Positions 44,041 to 56,428 of a stretch of 64,000 nucleotides of DNA are shown one piece after another. The stretch comes from Clusia tigrina (lineage: Eukaryota; Arthropoda; Insecta; Diptera; Clusiidae), in assembly GCA_920105625.2 (NCBI GenBank), contig OV050030.1, positions 138,125,918-138,189,917 of the forward strand, written 5' to 3'. The notes under the pieces are model-generated. The model had not been told where the DNA came from and searched no databases. It saw nothing but the letters and a program-made list of their open reading frames with translations. A program made the position numbers and the translations under genes. Within the stretch, counting starts at the first letter, position 1. Each line of letters starts with the position of its first letter.

Positions 44041-46246
44041 TTACAATAAAAGGCCCATCATTGTTTCTAGATGTATTTTGTATAAAATGATTTTTGTTGG
44101 GGATAAAATTGATTCAGCTAGTTCGACTTCGTCCAGTTTCCATAGCCGTTCAATAAGTTGGTTTGTATCATCATCATCCTCACTGCAAATACCGCAAGTT
44201 GCTGACGCCATCTGAAGTTCTCCTATCCTTCCTGATAGTATCCAGCAAAACACTGTGTTTTGTAGTGTTGGAAGTTCGATTGCTAATCGTATCTGTCCAA
44301 TTGACAATACTTGGTGATAGAATTCCGCTCCTAATGAAACATCGATTTTGTCAGGACGGTTGAATACTGGATCCGCTAAAGTGATGTTCTTCGGAATTGG
44401 CCATTTGGATATGTCAAATGGTTTTGTCGGTTGCGGAGAAATTATATCTCCTAGAACGAACGCCTCCAGTCGAGTGGAAAAGCCGTTAATTCGTGAATGT
44501 AGTTCAAGGCTAACTCGACGCTGTGCTCTCCGAGTTCCCTTGCCTATTCCTTGGATATTCATTGTTGTGGACTTCGTTGAAGCTCCAAGTCTCTTGACAA
44601 GCCGTTCACTCACGATATTGATCTGAGATCCGGAGTCCAGAATGGCTCTGCATTCAACTTCCTGCCCGTTGTTGCTGACTATTTTCACCATTGCAGTGCT
44701 GAGGAGCACATATCCCTGTTGCTTCGACTCCTTCGAAGCTACTAGTGTTGTGGACTGTTGAGGGTGTGGTTCATACTTGACCTGGTTTACGGCTGGTTCG
44801 CTGAGATATCCTTCAGAATGTACTAATGTGTTGTGACTGTGATTACACTTAGTACATTTTCTTGACATACAATCCTTTGCCCAGTGTCCAGGCTTTAGAC
44901 AATTAATGCATAGCTTATGTGTTTTTAGGAACTGTAACCTCTTCTCAACAGAAAGTTTCAAAAAGCTTTGGCATGCAAACAGCGGATGTGTTTGCTATTG
45001 CAAGACAAGCATTTCTTGATTCCTTGTTTTGTGGCTATTACCGTTGTCAATGTTTTTGCCGTATGCTCTCTTTGGCCGATTGCCTCGAGAGACTGGAATC
45101 TTGTTTCAATAAACTTTAAGAATTGCCTTAGGGTAGGTAATTCCTTTGGCTTCTCCAATGACTGCTCATATGCAATCCGCGTACCTTTGTCTAATTTCTT
45201 CACTAGGAGGTGGAGAATAATTGGATCCCAAGAATTCGTGTCTAAACCAAGGTTTCTTAATGCCAGTAAGGTTTCCTGGGTTGTATCATGAAGTCCCTTT
45301 AGTGCTGCCGCTGATGGATAGTCTGTTGAGTGTTTGTTTTGCCCCAATAGTTTTTAATCGTTCTGCTTCTCCGATCAAATTTGTTTTAAGATACCACATC
45401 TTCTGTATTGTTGGAAGTGGCCTTTTGTGGATCATTTCATTGAATAAATCATAAAATTGTTGCCACTTCAGGTAATCTCCATCGAATTTTGGCAGTATTA
45501 CCTTTGTCAAATGTTCGGCGAGTGACGCTCGATTCGAAATTGCAGGAACGGTCACTCCCTTCTCTTGAAGCATAAGAATTCTGTTACTGACATGCATCTC
45601 TATGCTCAGGTATTCTTCAAAATTATAATCGTCAGAATTCATGTCATCTATAGAATCCAGTATATCATTAAATCTCCGGGCTGCATTCCAATGATGTTCT
45701 ATAAGGTTGGCCTTTGTAGTATAATATTGGCATGAATGGGGTGGGTCATCAGCCAATACATCGTCTAACATGCGTTGCACGAGTGCAATAACTGTCTTTT
45801 GCTTGTGCACCATGTTAGGCATATTAGTCTTTTGAAGCCTCTTCTCTATGGGTTCTGCTGAACGAGTTGGGCCACTAACTCCTTGTGGTTGAGTTATGCC
45901 CTTCTCTGCAGATTCCGTTGAACAACTTGGGACACTAACTGCTTGTGGTTGAGCTATGCCCTTTGCTCTCCTTGACGTCTGGAAGGAAGTCTTGGTATCG
46001 GTTGCCCTTTGGTGCGTATAGATCCTTCACAAAGTATGGATGGTCATTAGCTGCCGTTGGATCCCTTCTAATTTGCTTGTCGATACGTTGGAAAGTTAAC
46101 CATAGCTCCTCAATTTCTCTGGATTTCCTTTCAATATAGTCGAGTGTCTTGCGATCTTTCGGCGTCTTCTTATAGGATGCAATGGCCTTTTGGAGACCAA
46201 TTGCATTGTCGTCCTGATGACGGACGAGATCGTCGATAGTTGTCAT
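44041..46246 (-). pseudogene. gag: BEL1 gag and protease, broken
   Basis: Gag starts at ATG 46246 (TTIDDLVRHQDDN, helical). The frame shifts near 45970; a Pro/Ser linker with a 20-residue tandem repeat follows, then capsid (45286-45822 and 44958-45347). Zinc knuckles CINCLKPGHWAKDC and CTKCNHSHNTLVH follow. The aspartic protease is in 44041-44961 (AILDSGSQINIVS). Frameshifts lie near 45970, 45320 and 44960. Only about 37 bp separate the gag ATG from the LTR remnant, so the leader is shortened. Confidence 0.85.
45851..45970 (-). repeat. 60-bp tandem duplication in BEL1 gag linker
   Basis: Two diverged 60-bp units (45851-45910, 45911-45970) encode 20-residue repeats beginning KGI-QPQ on the minus strand. 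Confidence 0.85.
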
Positions 46247-46281
46247 TATTAACGCTCACACTGTTGTGCTCTTGCTTCTTA

Positions 46282-46407
46282 AGTAGTGATAGTATTCCTT
46301 ATTGACGCCTCATACAGGCACTTGAACCAATACGAGACAAGGAATAATAATTTGATTGTTCAAGCACTTGAACCTGAACAATCCGTCGCTGAAAATAAAA
46401 AGACTCA
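46282..46407 (-). repeat. BEL1 5' LTR remnant (126 bp)
   Basis: Matches 38562-38687 with a few substitutions. It ends abruptly at GACTCAG, where the match to the 3' LTR stops and mariner-flanking sequence begins. Confidence 0.85.
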
Positions 46408-46433
46408 GGTCATTTCTGATCACTTCCGAGCTA

Positions 46434-46712
46434 TTAGCCTTCGCCAGTCGTCCCTGCTTCGCGCTTCTTTGCATTGCCACCACGGGCACGCTTGCAGAAT
46501 TCCAGACGCTGAACCCAATTTTCAACGGTTTTCAAGCATAAATCGTCCGATACTGCTGCAATTTCACGTTCGATATTCGTACGAAGTTCATCAATCGTCG
46601 CTGGCTTGTTGGCATAGACCATAGACTTGACGTAGCCCCACAGAAAATAATCTAACGGCGTCAAATCGTACGACCGAGGCGGCCAATCGACTGGGCCATT
46701 TCGTGGGGGGGT
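46434..46712 (-). pseudogene. Tc1/mariner-superfamily transposase, C-terminal fragment
   Basis: Minus strand: DWPPRSYDLTPLDYFLWGYVK carries the third catalytic acidic residue of a mariner-type DDE/D transposase. The usual helical tail follows (TVENWVQRLEFCKRARGG). The N-terminal two thirds are absent, replaced upstream by GC-rich repeat sequence that happens to stay open. Confidence 0.75.
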
Positions 46713-46734
46713 GTGTGACCTCTTTGGTCCCACT

Positions 46735-47000
46735 GTTGGCGAGTTTGCTGCCGGGGGCACAGCTCTGGTGCGGGCGCGGGATAGCGCAGCCGCAACTGGG
46801 GCGCGCGCTGGCGCAGATCGGGCGCGGGAACGCGTTGGCGCAACTGCCACTGTGGCGCTAGCTGGCGTAGCTGCCACTGGGGCGCGAGGGCGCAACTGCA
46901 ACTGTGGCGCTAGCTGGCGTGGCTGCCCCTGTGGTACGTGATGGCATCGTCCTCTGCAGCAAGGCGGGTGCCGGGAACACCGATGGCCCGTAATCGGCGG
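46735..47000. repeat. GC-rich degenerate tandem repeat
   Basis: Recurring GGCGCAACTGC, GTGGCGCTAGCTGGCGT and CTGCCACTGGGGCGCG modules make this the most GC-rich stretch of the window. Frames through it (Ala/Arg/Pro-rich) are low-complexity artefacts. Confidence 0.75.
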
Positions 47001-47284
47001 CGCAGCGGTCACAGGCCAGTCGGCACGGCAGGATGGGAAGGTCTGAGGAAGTAAAAAAGTATTAATTTATAATCAGTTATTGAAGACATTATTCTCCGTT
47101 TGATAGGAGTACTAAAAAACAAAACTTATCATATGGGTTGTGGCTGTCAACGTTTACAAGACTACGTAGGGTATAATAGTTCTAACCCGTGGCAGAGCCA
47201 TGCTGGATATGCTGGATCTACGTCTAAGATATACTACTATGGAGACTAAGAGCTAAATGGAGAAGCTACGGGAAATGGTGGTAG
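47001..47284. other. 3' flank of BEL2, possible LTR start, unresolved
   Basis: Lies just beyond the BEL2 pol stop on the minus strand, where a 3' region or LTR is expected. No partner copy is in the window, so boundaries cannot be set. Confidence 0.35.
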
Positions 47285-47502
47285 CTACAAGAGTGAGCAA
47301 ACAACCTGATGCCGGGGTTTCTCAGCCTGCATTCCCGCTCGAGGGAGTAGAACCATCTTGGTGATGGGCCGGGTAACGACTCCGCATGCTGTCCGCACTT
47401 TCGCGACCCTCACCCGACCGTCCGTGTCCGGGTGGACCTCGGTGATCCTTCCCAACCGCCATTCGTTGGGTGGCATGTGGTCATCCTGCAGTACTACCAG
47501 GT
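47285..47502 (-). pseudogene. pol: BEL2 integrase C-terminal end
   Basis: Minus-strand LVVLQDDHMPPNEWRLGRI ... VRVAKVRTACGVVTRPITKMVLLP is the BEL/Pao integrase C-terminal domain (DUF5641 type). It is the downstream piece of the gene interrupted by E2 and resumes at 61684; the AGGT target duplication marks the junction. Confidence 0.87.
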
Positions 47503-48009
47503 TGGTGTAAGTTAGAATCAAGCTACCTACGTGTGGTTGACTCACAGCATCGACTCCTAATAGATGCCACACTCTGTGGGATTATCATGTGCTAAAATTC
47601 TTTAACAGTAAAACATAATTTTAGGGTCCAAGTATTTTAAGCTAAAATGGTTTGTGTAATGTTATTATGTAAACTTTTAGGGTATTACAGTTCCGCAGTC
47701 GAGTCAACGAGGGCAGCGTAATGCACCGTCGACACTTTTACTTGCAGTAGGTCAGTGGGCTTGAGCCACTGACACCAAATAACAATTCCGTAACTGGAAC
47801 ACCAGAAAGGTTTGTATTGTAATTGTAAATTGAAAATAGTATATAAGAACTAGGACTTTAAGAATAAAGCTTCTTGTGATTTTTATCTTGAAACCAGAAA
47901 GTGTCTGTGTGTTCTCATTTAGAGCTAGTAGTTTTAAAGTTTTCAGCTACGCGCCCAGCGGACCGAGACAGCACGTCTCTCGACGACAAGCAAGGACACC
48001 ACCCCAACA
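47503..48009 (+). repeat. E2 5' LTR (type B)
   Basis: 507 bp. TATATAAG at 47840 and AATAAA at 47863 are only about 20 bp apart, implying a very short R. Followed by TTT and TGGCGCAGCCGGT, the same primer-binding site as E1. Confidence 0.93.
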
Positions 48010-49121
48010 TTTTGGCGCAGCCGGTCTAAAGGACCTATTGGAGGAATCCTAGGGCGAAGAACCTGAAGCAGGGAAGCATCCTGCAACGAAAGTCAAAGGA
48101 CACAAAAAGGACAGAGGACCCTAAGAGAAATATGTCTTCGAATAAAATGGTGAGTAGAGTGTATAATAGCGTAATCTAAGTAGTTACTTCTGCGACCCTG
48201 AAGGCGCCGTAGCGCTGGAAAAGAAGTTACAACATATAGGCGCGTTTGCGCTGTTGCACGCAGCTTGGAATGGCAACCATAAACCGTCAGTATGATCGGA
48301 CGGTCTATGTATGTTCATCCCAGCTGTGAGGATTTTTTTTGTAGGGGCTTTGTGTTTCTTTGTCGTTAGGGATATATTTGGATACACATTTTTTCACTTT
48401 TTTACATAATTAAATACCATGAGCTAAGGGTATTAGGAAGAATATAAATGTTTTTATTACGTTCCGCATACGATACGGGATTATTTTTGAATATGGATTC
48501 GAGTTTCCGGGAATGAATCAAGACACTTTTGCCTGTAAATCGATTTTCGGGGTTTGCGAACATATAGCCTTTTCCATGTATTATTGGGATAGTAAAGATG
48601 GTTAGGGAGTATCTGTGAGGAAGTCAAGGACCAATTTGAATTGAGGGAAGGAGTTAATTGCCGGCGGTGGGCAGCGGATACAGAACTTGTGATAAAAAGG
48701 TAATAAAAAAAAATTTATATAAAGTTAGAGTTTACGGTGGAATGTTAATTAATGCAACCCTTGAGAGACATTTAAATTTTTTTTTGTATTGTTTAAGTTC
48801 AGATGTTCTAAATTTATGTTGTTTGAAAACAAACATAAAACATTTGATTTAAATATTTGACATTATAAGCTTAGGGTATTAGGCAAAAATAATTGCAGAC
48901 AACACGTGTTGTTGCATCAAAGTTTGTGTAGTTCCGAAACTACAATTTGCGTAGCAATGTTAAAGCAATTTTTCACACGAAAAAAACGAAGCAGCTAAGC
49001 ATATCATTGCACTCAAATGAAAATGCGTATAATTCAGCTGTAAAATACTTCTTTGGGTGTAAAAGTTTTCTGGTATTACTTTTGTGGAATGAAATAAATG
49101 AAAATATGAATAAACTGTAAT
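48010..49121 (+). other. E2 leader, no gene
   Basis: Homologous in patches to the E1 leader (GGGAATGAATCAAGACACTTTTGCC near 48513; GTAGTTCCGAAACTAC near 48929). The order of these patches differs from E1, so the leader is rearranged. The coding start of the E1-type Gag N terminus is absent. Confidence 0.65.
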
Positions 49122-50390
49122 TTGGTATACTGCTATGGGTGTATTTGGGGACTCATTGAATTTGGGGTGATCATAACCCCCACAGAGTTTAATGCTAACT
49201 TTTTATCAGAATTTAAGCAAGCACTTAGGAGTAAAATGGGCATTCTGGAAGTAGCTCATGCGGTGGAGAAGCTGGTGCCCATGTTCTCAGGGGCCGAATT
49301 GTATGATCTGAGAACTGAGATACGGCGCTTCAAAGAATGTTGTGAGTTAGCGCAACAGAGTCTTCCGGAAGCAGAAGGGGAACACTTAATAAAGTGTATT
49401 AGGCAAAGAACCACAGGTGATGCGTTTGATTTACTAGCGCATAGCTCAGTAAGCACCCTGCCGGAGTTATACGCAATTTTAGATCGGACATATTTGAAAC
49501 AGAATTCATACGACAGTCTTGTACGGGAAATACAGGAATCAACTCAGACACCGGGGGAGGAATTGAGAGTCTGGGGACGAAGGCTCCAGTCTCTGCGGAA
49601 CGCTGCTGAGACGGAAGCCAACAGGCAGTTTCCAGGAAATGTTGCAGTATACAAGGCTCAAGTAGAACGAGCTATGATTTCTGTATTTAAGGCAGGTCTG
49701 ATAAATAGGGACTTGGCTAATTATACTCCTAATCTCATGCAGAGGAGTATGGCAGAGCTAGTGGAAGCGGTTTCTTCCGCTGAAGCAGCAATACAACAAC
49801 GAACGACAACAGGTGGAATCTGCTGGACTGATGCGCCTGCAGAAGTAGGACCAGAACAGCAGCGGAATCCAAGTGGAGTCGGCAGATTGATGGGCCAAGT
49901 TCCGCAACAAACAGATCAAGGATTCTTAGCCGAGAGATTCCAGCCGAGGAAACCTATTTGCTCATTCTGCCATAAGCCAGGTCATAAAAGGGGTGAATGC
50001 ATTACACGGAAAAATACGCCCTATTGTTTGGAGTGCCAAACATATGGTCATGAGGCAACTAGACAGTGCCAAGTAGACACTGAATGGAATCAGAGTAGAA
50101 GCCAGCCAGCGACGAGGCGCCCGGATCCACCCTTAAGGGACAGCAGGGGTAGTAGTCCACGAGTTAATTCAACGGAAGGAATTAACCAAGGAAGGAATGC
50201 TTTCAACACTGGGAGTGGTCAGCAGCGACCAAATTGGAATTCTAGAAGTGAACCAAGGATAGGCAACTCCCAACAGGGGTTGAAATGCTTCTCATGTGGA
50301 CGGATGGGACATCGGGCAGTGGAATGCAGGGATAGACAATTCCAACAAAGGAACCAGGGAAACTTCCAGCGGCCCAGTCGAGGCCAGTAG
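49122..50390 (+). CDS. gag: E2 Gag lacking the N-terminal half
   Basis: Open to TAG at 50388-50390. Homology to E1 Gag begins at MGILEVAHAVEKLVPMFSGA (49236), the capsid domain; the E1 coiled-coil N-terminal half is missing. Capsid is only distantly similar to E1. The nucleocapsid part (from about 49960: CSFCHKPGHKRGEC, CLECQTYGHEATRQC, then CFSCGRMGHRAVEC) is nearly identical to E1. All three zinc knuckles are present and uninterrupted, unlike E1. Confidence 0.8.
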   Translation: MVYCYGCIWGLIEFGVIITPTEFNANFLSEFKQALRSKMGILEVAHAVEKLVPMFSGAELYDLRTEIRRFKECCELAQQSLPEAEGEHLIKCIRQRTTGDAFDLLAHSSVSTLPELYAILDRTYLKQNSYDSLVREIQESTQTPGEELRVWGRRLQSLRNAAETEANRQFPGNVAVYKAQVERAMISVFKAGLINRDLANYTPNLMQRSMAELVEAVSSAEAAIQQRTTTGGICWTDAPAEVGPEQQRNPSGVGRLMGQVPQQTDQGFLAERFQPRKPICSFCHKPGHKRGECITRKNTPYCLECQTYGHEATRQCQVDTEWNQSRSQPATRRPDPPLRDSRGSSPRVNSTEGINQGRNAFNTGSGQQRPNWNSRSEPRIGNSQQGLKCFSCGRMGHRAVECRDRQFQQRNQGNFQRPSRGQ

Positions 50391-53300
50391 ACTGGAAAGC
50401 CAAAAGAAAGGAATTAACTGTTAGGCCGGAGGTACGTGTGACTGGTAATATATGAATTACAGTCCAGGAAAAGGAGGAGCAAGAGGCTCTCCAATACCAC
50501 GTGCCGAGTAACGTAAGAACAATGGTTAAAGATACGGAGGAGCAAGAGTCTCTCCGGGAAAAAATTTTTGATTGCGTTTTGATTTGGGTAACGGTGATGA
50601 TTCTAGTACTTAGATTAAGTTTTAATACGGTTAAAGAGTATAGGCCAATAGCCGCGTACGTGGTACGAGGATGTATAGTTAAGATATTCACGGTAATTTT
50701 GAGGGAGTATAGGATTGTGAGGGATAACTGTGGTGCATGGAGAAAACAATTTTGAGAGTTAGGAAGTAGATACGCGTCCATTTTGGACTCAAAAGGGCGT
50801 CGTTTCGTTGTGAGCAGGATAGGAGATGCTTTTATCGAGATACCCTGCAAAGAGGCAGCTAGTGGAAAGCTAGTGCTTTTGGTAGACTCAGGGGCGGACA
50901 CCAGCCTCGTAAAATCTAGTGTTTTACGGAAAGGACTAGTTGTCAACCCAAAGGATGTAAGAACGCCTAATACAGCGTTCGGAGGATGCATCAGGACACT
51001 GGGGTCGCTCAGAATAGGGCACAGTGAAGTTAAGGGTATGAGTTTTAGAGTGCACGCAGTGGAATTGGATAGAGAAGGTATCCCGGATGATGGGATAATT
51101 GGCCGCGATAATCTCTGGGGCCGCACCATACTGGATGCGCTAGACAAGCAGTTACCATTTTATGGTGATAAAAGGAATAGAATCCTTACTCTTCCATTAA
51201 AGTCATGGCAGGAAGGAACCGTGAATAGGGTTAAGAATTGTATAGAGGTAGTGAACGCAAGGTGTTTTGCACAAGCAGCAGCTAGTGGACGGCGTATATA
51301 TGGGAGAGACCATAACGCACGTTAACGAGGGTAAAGTGTACGCTTGTGTACTAAATGCATCAGAAGAGGACTACTATTTGGATAAGGATTTTAGGACTAA
51401 GTTCACTAGTTATGATAATTTTAAGGAACCGAGTTATGGATCGGTTAATCAGATTAAGCAGGTAGATATAAGAAAAAGAATGGGAGAGAGTGCTAGAATC
51501 ACTGAAGCTAGACCCAAGCGTAAATTCAGAAGAGAAGGCATCAATAGAAGCCATTTGTACGTCACTCCATGACATATTTTTGCTGGAAGGAGACCAGTTG
51601 ACATATACACCAGAGGTAGAGCATGAAATACCTACTAGAGTGGATCATCCACCAATAAAACAGAAGCGATACAGATTGCCACAAGCTCACAAAGATGAGG
51701 TAAATAGGCAAGTGCAAGGAATGTTAAAAGATAACATAATTTAGCCGAGTATCTCGCCTTGGAATTCACCAATAATTTTGGTACCAAAGAAGGGAGGTGC
51801 TCAGGGTCAGAAGAAGTGGAGAATGGTCGTCGATTTTAGGAAATTTAACGACGCCACTATCATGCAGGTGTTCCCGATACCAAAGATAGAAGAGATTCTG
51901 GATCAATTGGGGCATAGTGGATATTTTTCTTCGCTTGATTTAGCGAGTGGCTACCACCAAGTTCTGGTGGATACCCAAGCTAAGCAGAAAACCGCGTTCA
52001 GCACTGGTTTAGGGCATTATGAGTTTACCAGAATGCCGTTTGGATTCACAGGAGCACTGGCTACCTTCCAACGGCTAATGAATCATGTGCTAACAGGCTT
52101 ACAGGGGTTAGATTGTTTTGTGTATCTCGTAATTTGCGGGAAGAACTTGCAGCAGCAGTCGCACGCTTGTGCAAGGTGCTTCAGAAATTACGAGAGCACA
52201 ATTTGAAATTGAACACGGAGAAGTGTCAATTTTTGCGAAGAGAGGTGGTTTATTCAGGCCATCGTTGCTCAGAGGCAGGAGCACTGCCTGACCCGCAGGA
52301 GGTGGAATGCGCTAAAAATTTAGCGGTTCCAAGAAACAGAAAGGAAGTGCAAGCATTCCTAGGACTAGTGAACTATTATAGAAAGTTCGTGGGAGGACTA
52401 GCCGGAATTGCGTTGCCAATTAATAAGTTGCTACGAAAAGAAGTAAAGTTCGAATGGACAGAGAGATGTCAGCAAGCATTCGAGAGGCTAAAGGAAATAA
52501 TTAGTTCGCCACCAATTTTGGCGCACCCCGACTTTGGGCAAACTTTTTTGTTGACCACTGATGCTAGCAATGAAGCATTGATACAAGGGGAAGTCGGTAA
52601 TGACCAATAGCATTCGCAAGCAGAGCGCTTAGCGATACGCAGAAAAGATACTCCACAATAGAGAAGGAATTCCTAGCCATAGTGGGGGTACGAAGAATTT
52701 TAGGGCATATTTGCTAGGACGCCCATTCAAGATATATACTGATCACCAGCCTTTGAGAGGCATAGCCAATTTGAAAGACCAAACGACTAGGCTAGCCAGG
52801 TTCAGACACAAATTGTCTGAGTATGATTTTGAAATCATATACAAACCTGGGAAAAAGAATCTGAACGCAGATGCACTCAGCAGAGTACCGCAGGTACAGA
52901 AGGTATCAGTAGTGCAAACGAGGGCCAAAGCACGGTCAGATAAGGAGAAGGCCGAGAGAATTCTAGGGGATAAAATTGATGCAACAAGAAATGTTAGCAA
53001 TGCAGGTGACGCTGCTAATGAAAGAGCCAGTAGTGTGGAATGGCTGAAGGATATAAGGGATATCCAGGCTGTGTTAAAGGGTTTCCATGATTCACCTCTA
53101 GGTGGACACCAGGGATTCTGGAAAACTCATGACAGAATTAGGCGAGTAAACGGATGGAAAGGTATGCTCAAGGACATTAAAAAATATATAAAGAGTTGTC
53201 CAAAGTGCCAGGCCAACAAAAGTTCAAGGCTAACAAAGATGCCAATGGTATTAACTGACACACCGAAACAGCCATTTGATAAAGCTCATATGGAAATTGT

Positions 53301-54104
53301 AGGTATTTTACCTGAGACTGTTTCGGGCAACAAATACATCTTGACGTTCCAAGACGATTTCTCAAAGTATATGGCGTGCGTGGCTATACCCGATGCTGAA
53401 GCAAGTACGGTGGCCAAAGCATTATTTGATGAAATTATAGCACGGTACAACATACCTAAGGTTTTGATAACCGAAAATGGTTCAAATTTCGTATCAAAAC
53501 TATTCTCAGAAACGTGTAAAATGCTGGGAATCAAGAAGTTGCACATAACACCATATCATCCACAGGCGAATTGCTCATTGGAACGTAGTCATCGACCTCT
53601 GGCCGAGTTCTTGCACAGTTTTGCCAAAGAAGACGGCTCGAATTGGGATCAATGGTTAACCACTGCAATGCATGTACACAACAATACTGTGCATGTATCA
53701 ACGAAGCAAACTCCGTTTAGAACACTCTACGGGTTTGATTTCAACATGCCATCGAATTTGAAGCGCAAATGTGCGCCTGTATACAATGCTGATGACCCGA
53801 ATAAAGTGCAAAAGTATCAGTTACAGCGAGCGCACGAATTGGTCAGAGAAAACCAGGATTGTGCTAAACGAGTGGCCAGGGAAGCCTATAACAAGGTGCT
53901 AAACCCAGTAGTTTTTCATGTGGGTGACCAGGTACTAATGAAGAATCAGGCTAGGAGAAACAAATTCTCACCTGTGTGGATAGGTCCGTATGTAGTAGCA
54001 GAGATCACAAAGCCCAGTTACAACAGTCGTAACGATTAAGGGAAAAAATAAAAAGCTACATAATAATTTGTTGAAATTATTCCACATTAGACCACACAAC
54101 TAAA
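50391..54104 (+). pseudogene. pol: E2 pol, first copy, multiply disrupted
   Basis: Closely related to E1 pol throughout. Protease LLVDSGADTSLV is intact (about 50875). The frame breaks near 51250 through a deletion of about 50 bp, again near 51490, and by a TAG at 51742. In RT, an in-frame 9-bp loss at about 52128 removes both catalytic Asp codons (FVYL-VIC in place of FVYLDDIVIY), and a one-base loss follows. RNase H loses GAVLS near 52580. The 52711-54039 frame holds integrase, with HMEIVG and ITENGS in place of the Asp residues. A frameshift near 54010 alters the C terminus. Confidence 0.92.
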
Positions 54105-56362
54105 GACATGTGTTAGCAGTGTTTTACAAGTGTAAACACAAGAATAACCACGTAAACATGTACGTGTGTGTATCAAATAACACACACAGCTCCGACTTTC
54201 AAAGTCAAAAATGTGCTTACTATGCACTATGGCCGAATGAAGACAGTAGAGAATTTTTTTTTTTTTTGGTTTAAATATGAAATAATAATAAACGGGTTCA
54301 TTGCACGTAATTAAGAAATAAAATAAAATAATAAGACAGTCGTGGGTAAGTAATATAAAACTTCGAATATGTACATACATACATACGGCAGTGTATGCAC
54401 TGAAATTGGACGCATGAGCATTAACGCCAGGCAACGGAACTGCTGGTGAAGTAAGTATGTATATTTGTGTATAAGATAAAGAATGAATGTACGAATGTAT
54501 ATTTAAAGAAGTAAGTATTCTAGTTAAGAGGAATGGGTATGTGCGTATGTATATTTTTGCAGATACTGCAGTCGGCTATATGTAAATATACTCGTACATA
54601 GGTTTTTACTGTTTATTGATTAGGAAATTAGCGTATGGAAATTTGAATAAATTTATATGTTGGAATATAAAAAGAAATGTATAGTTAATTGGTGAAAATA
54701 ACATTAGCAATTAATTCTAGGTAATTTAAAGCGCCTCGAATGTATGTGTGTAGCCATACACGAGCTAATTACAGGATGGAAAATAGAATCGTTAATGGAT
54801 ATAAACATATCAGGCTAGAAGTAAATTTAAATAAAAAATCAATTGTATGCTATGAAAGATATAGTCCTGCAATGGACAATGTGTTCACATAAACGGGTTT
54901 ATCTTAAATATTCTGGTTTATGTCAGGGGGCAAAAGAATTTGCTCAGAATTGAAAAATTTAAAATGATATCTAAAAGAGAAATGATATGAAAGGAATAAT
55001 GAATTGTCTAAAGAAAAGAAAAAATAAATAATAAATTTATCTTTTATGTACTCGCTTATGTAAGAGGCACTAGTTTTGCCAAGAATTGATATAAAAAAAT
55101 TTTTTCTGGGCGGCATATAATTTAGTTAGAAAATAATTGTTATGTATGAAGCAAATTGTTGTGAAATGTATATATTTGAGAAGGATTTAAAGTTTTAAGG
55201 CCGCTAACAATTTAAAGAAAATTGTATCATAAATAATTAATAATATTTGTAAAGAAAACTGTTTTTATTATTTATTTATAGTTTGGTTATTAAGACGTAT
55301 TAGATATACGATATATAAATTTAAATAACACATAAAATTTACTAGTGAAAATAGAATAAGACTAAGTGAGAAGACGTGGAAGAAGGGTAATCAGTAAGCC
55401 GCAAAATGATAATACGAAATTTGCAACGATGATGTCCAGAGATAATTTTTGGTTGGAAGAAAATGAAAACGAAATTAGTGAGAATTCATTTTTATATGAA
55501 AGAGTGGAAGAGCTTCCAACTTCCCATGAGCGAGATGACTACGATTTAAGCTTATGAAAAAATGGAGATGGTACCGGCTGAATAGAGGAGTCTCTATCTG
55601 ACAAGTAAAAGTCTAATAAAACTTGAGTTTTATTGCATAACTGACGAAATGACATGAAAAACACTAACAAGTACGTTGTCCGGATAAAAAAATCCAACGT
55701 GTCTGCCATTATTACATATGTCAGTATGTATACTGTATTATTGTCTAGAAAGAAGAAGAGGTAATTTTAGCCAAAACCCGAAGTTACTCCCTAATTTTAC
55801 CGAGAAACGGCTACAACAACAATAACAGCCACAACTACCATCGTTCAATTAGCTTCGCAGAATAATCTCCTGGCGCAAAAAAATCGTTTTAACCACGAAA
55901 AGATCGAATATAACATAGGCATACTTTATCGGCTAAACTTCGTAACGATTTCTCCAATGGGAAAATATCCATTGTCACTCACTAAGCGAATATCGAATAT
56001 TTATTTTGACTTCGTCAGAAGGGCATCTAGTCGCGCAAGCTTGCATCATATTTTTACGCACCGGTCGAGAAAGAAGGGAGGGGTATGCAGAGTTCATCGA
56101 GGGACTTCACTCTGACAACGACGGTCATCAACTGGACCAGCAGGTAGCAGAGGGCGCAGTATAATATAAGGTTTTATGTATAGAATAGAATTGTGTTATT
56201 GTTTAGATATTTGTATATACGCCAATGAGAAAAGAGTCAATTAAAGACCAAATTATAAAAAGGGGAATATAAAAAAAATGATAGATCAAAATAAGAAAAA
56301 ACCAAAACAAAGTAAAGAAAAAAAAACTACAAAAGAAAATAAAAGCTGAAAAAAAAAAATAA

Positions 56363-56428
<66 letters not shown>

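Larger units (their letters stand above)
38562..46407 (-). mobile_element. BEL1: roo-like BEL/Pao element with env
   Basis: Minus strand, 7.8 kb. The 3' LTR is 38562-39071; a truncated 5' LTR (126 bp) is at 46282-46407. Order on the minus strand: gag, protease, RT, RNase H, integrase, env. As in Drosophila roo, the integrase frame runs straight into env. Every part has frameshifts or stops. No target duplication can be assessed because the 5' LTR is cut. Confidence 0.88.

Noticed and set aside
38552..46417. Target duplication for BEL1
   Set aside because: The sequences beside 38562 and 46407 do not match; the 5' LTR is truncated, so none is expected.
48010..48035. Naming the tRNA primer of E1/E2
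   Set aside because: TGGCGCAGCCGGT looks like a primer-binding site, but I could not match it to a tRNA 3' end with confidence.
50242..51147. 301-codon minus-strand frame
   Set aside because: Antisense shadow of E2 gag end and protease; follows pol codon structure.
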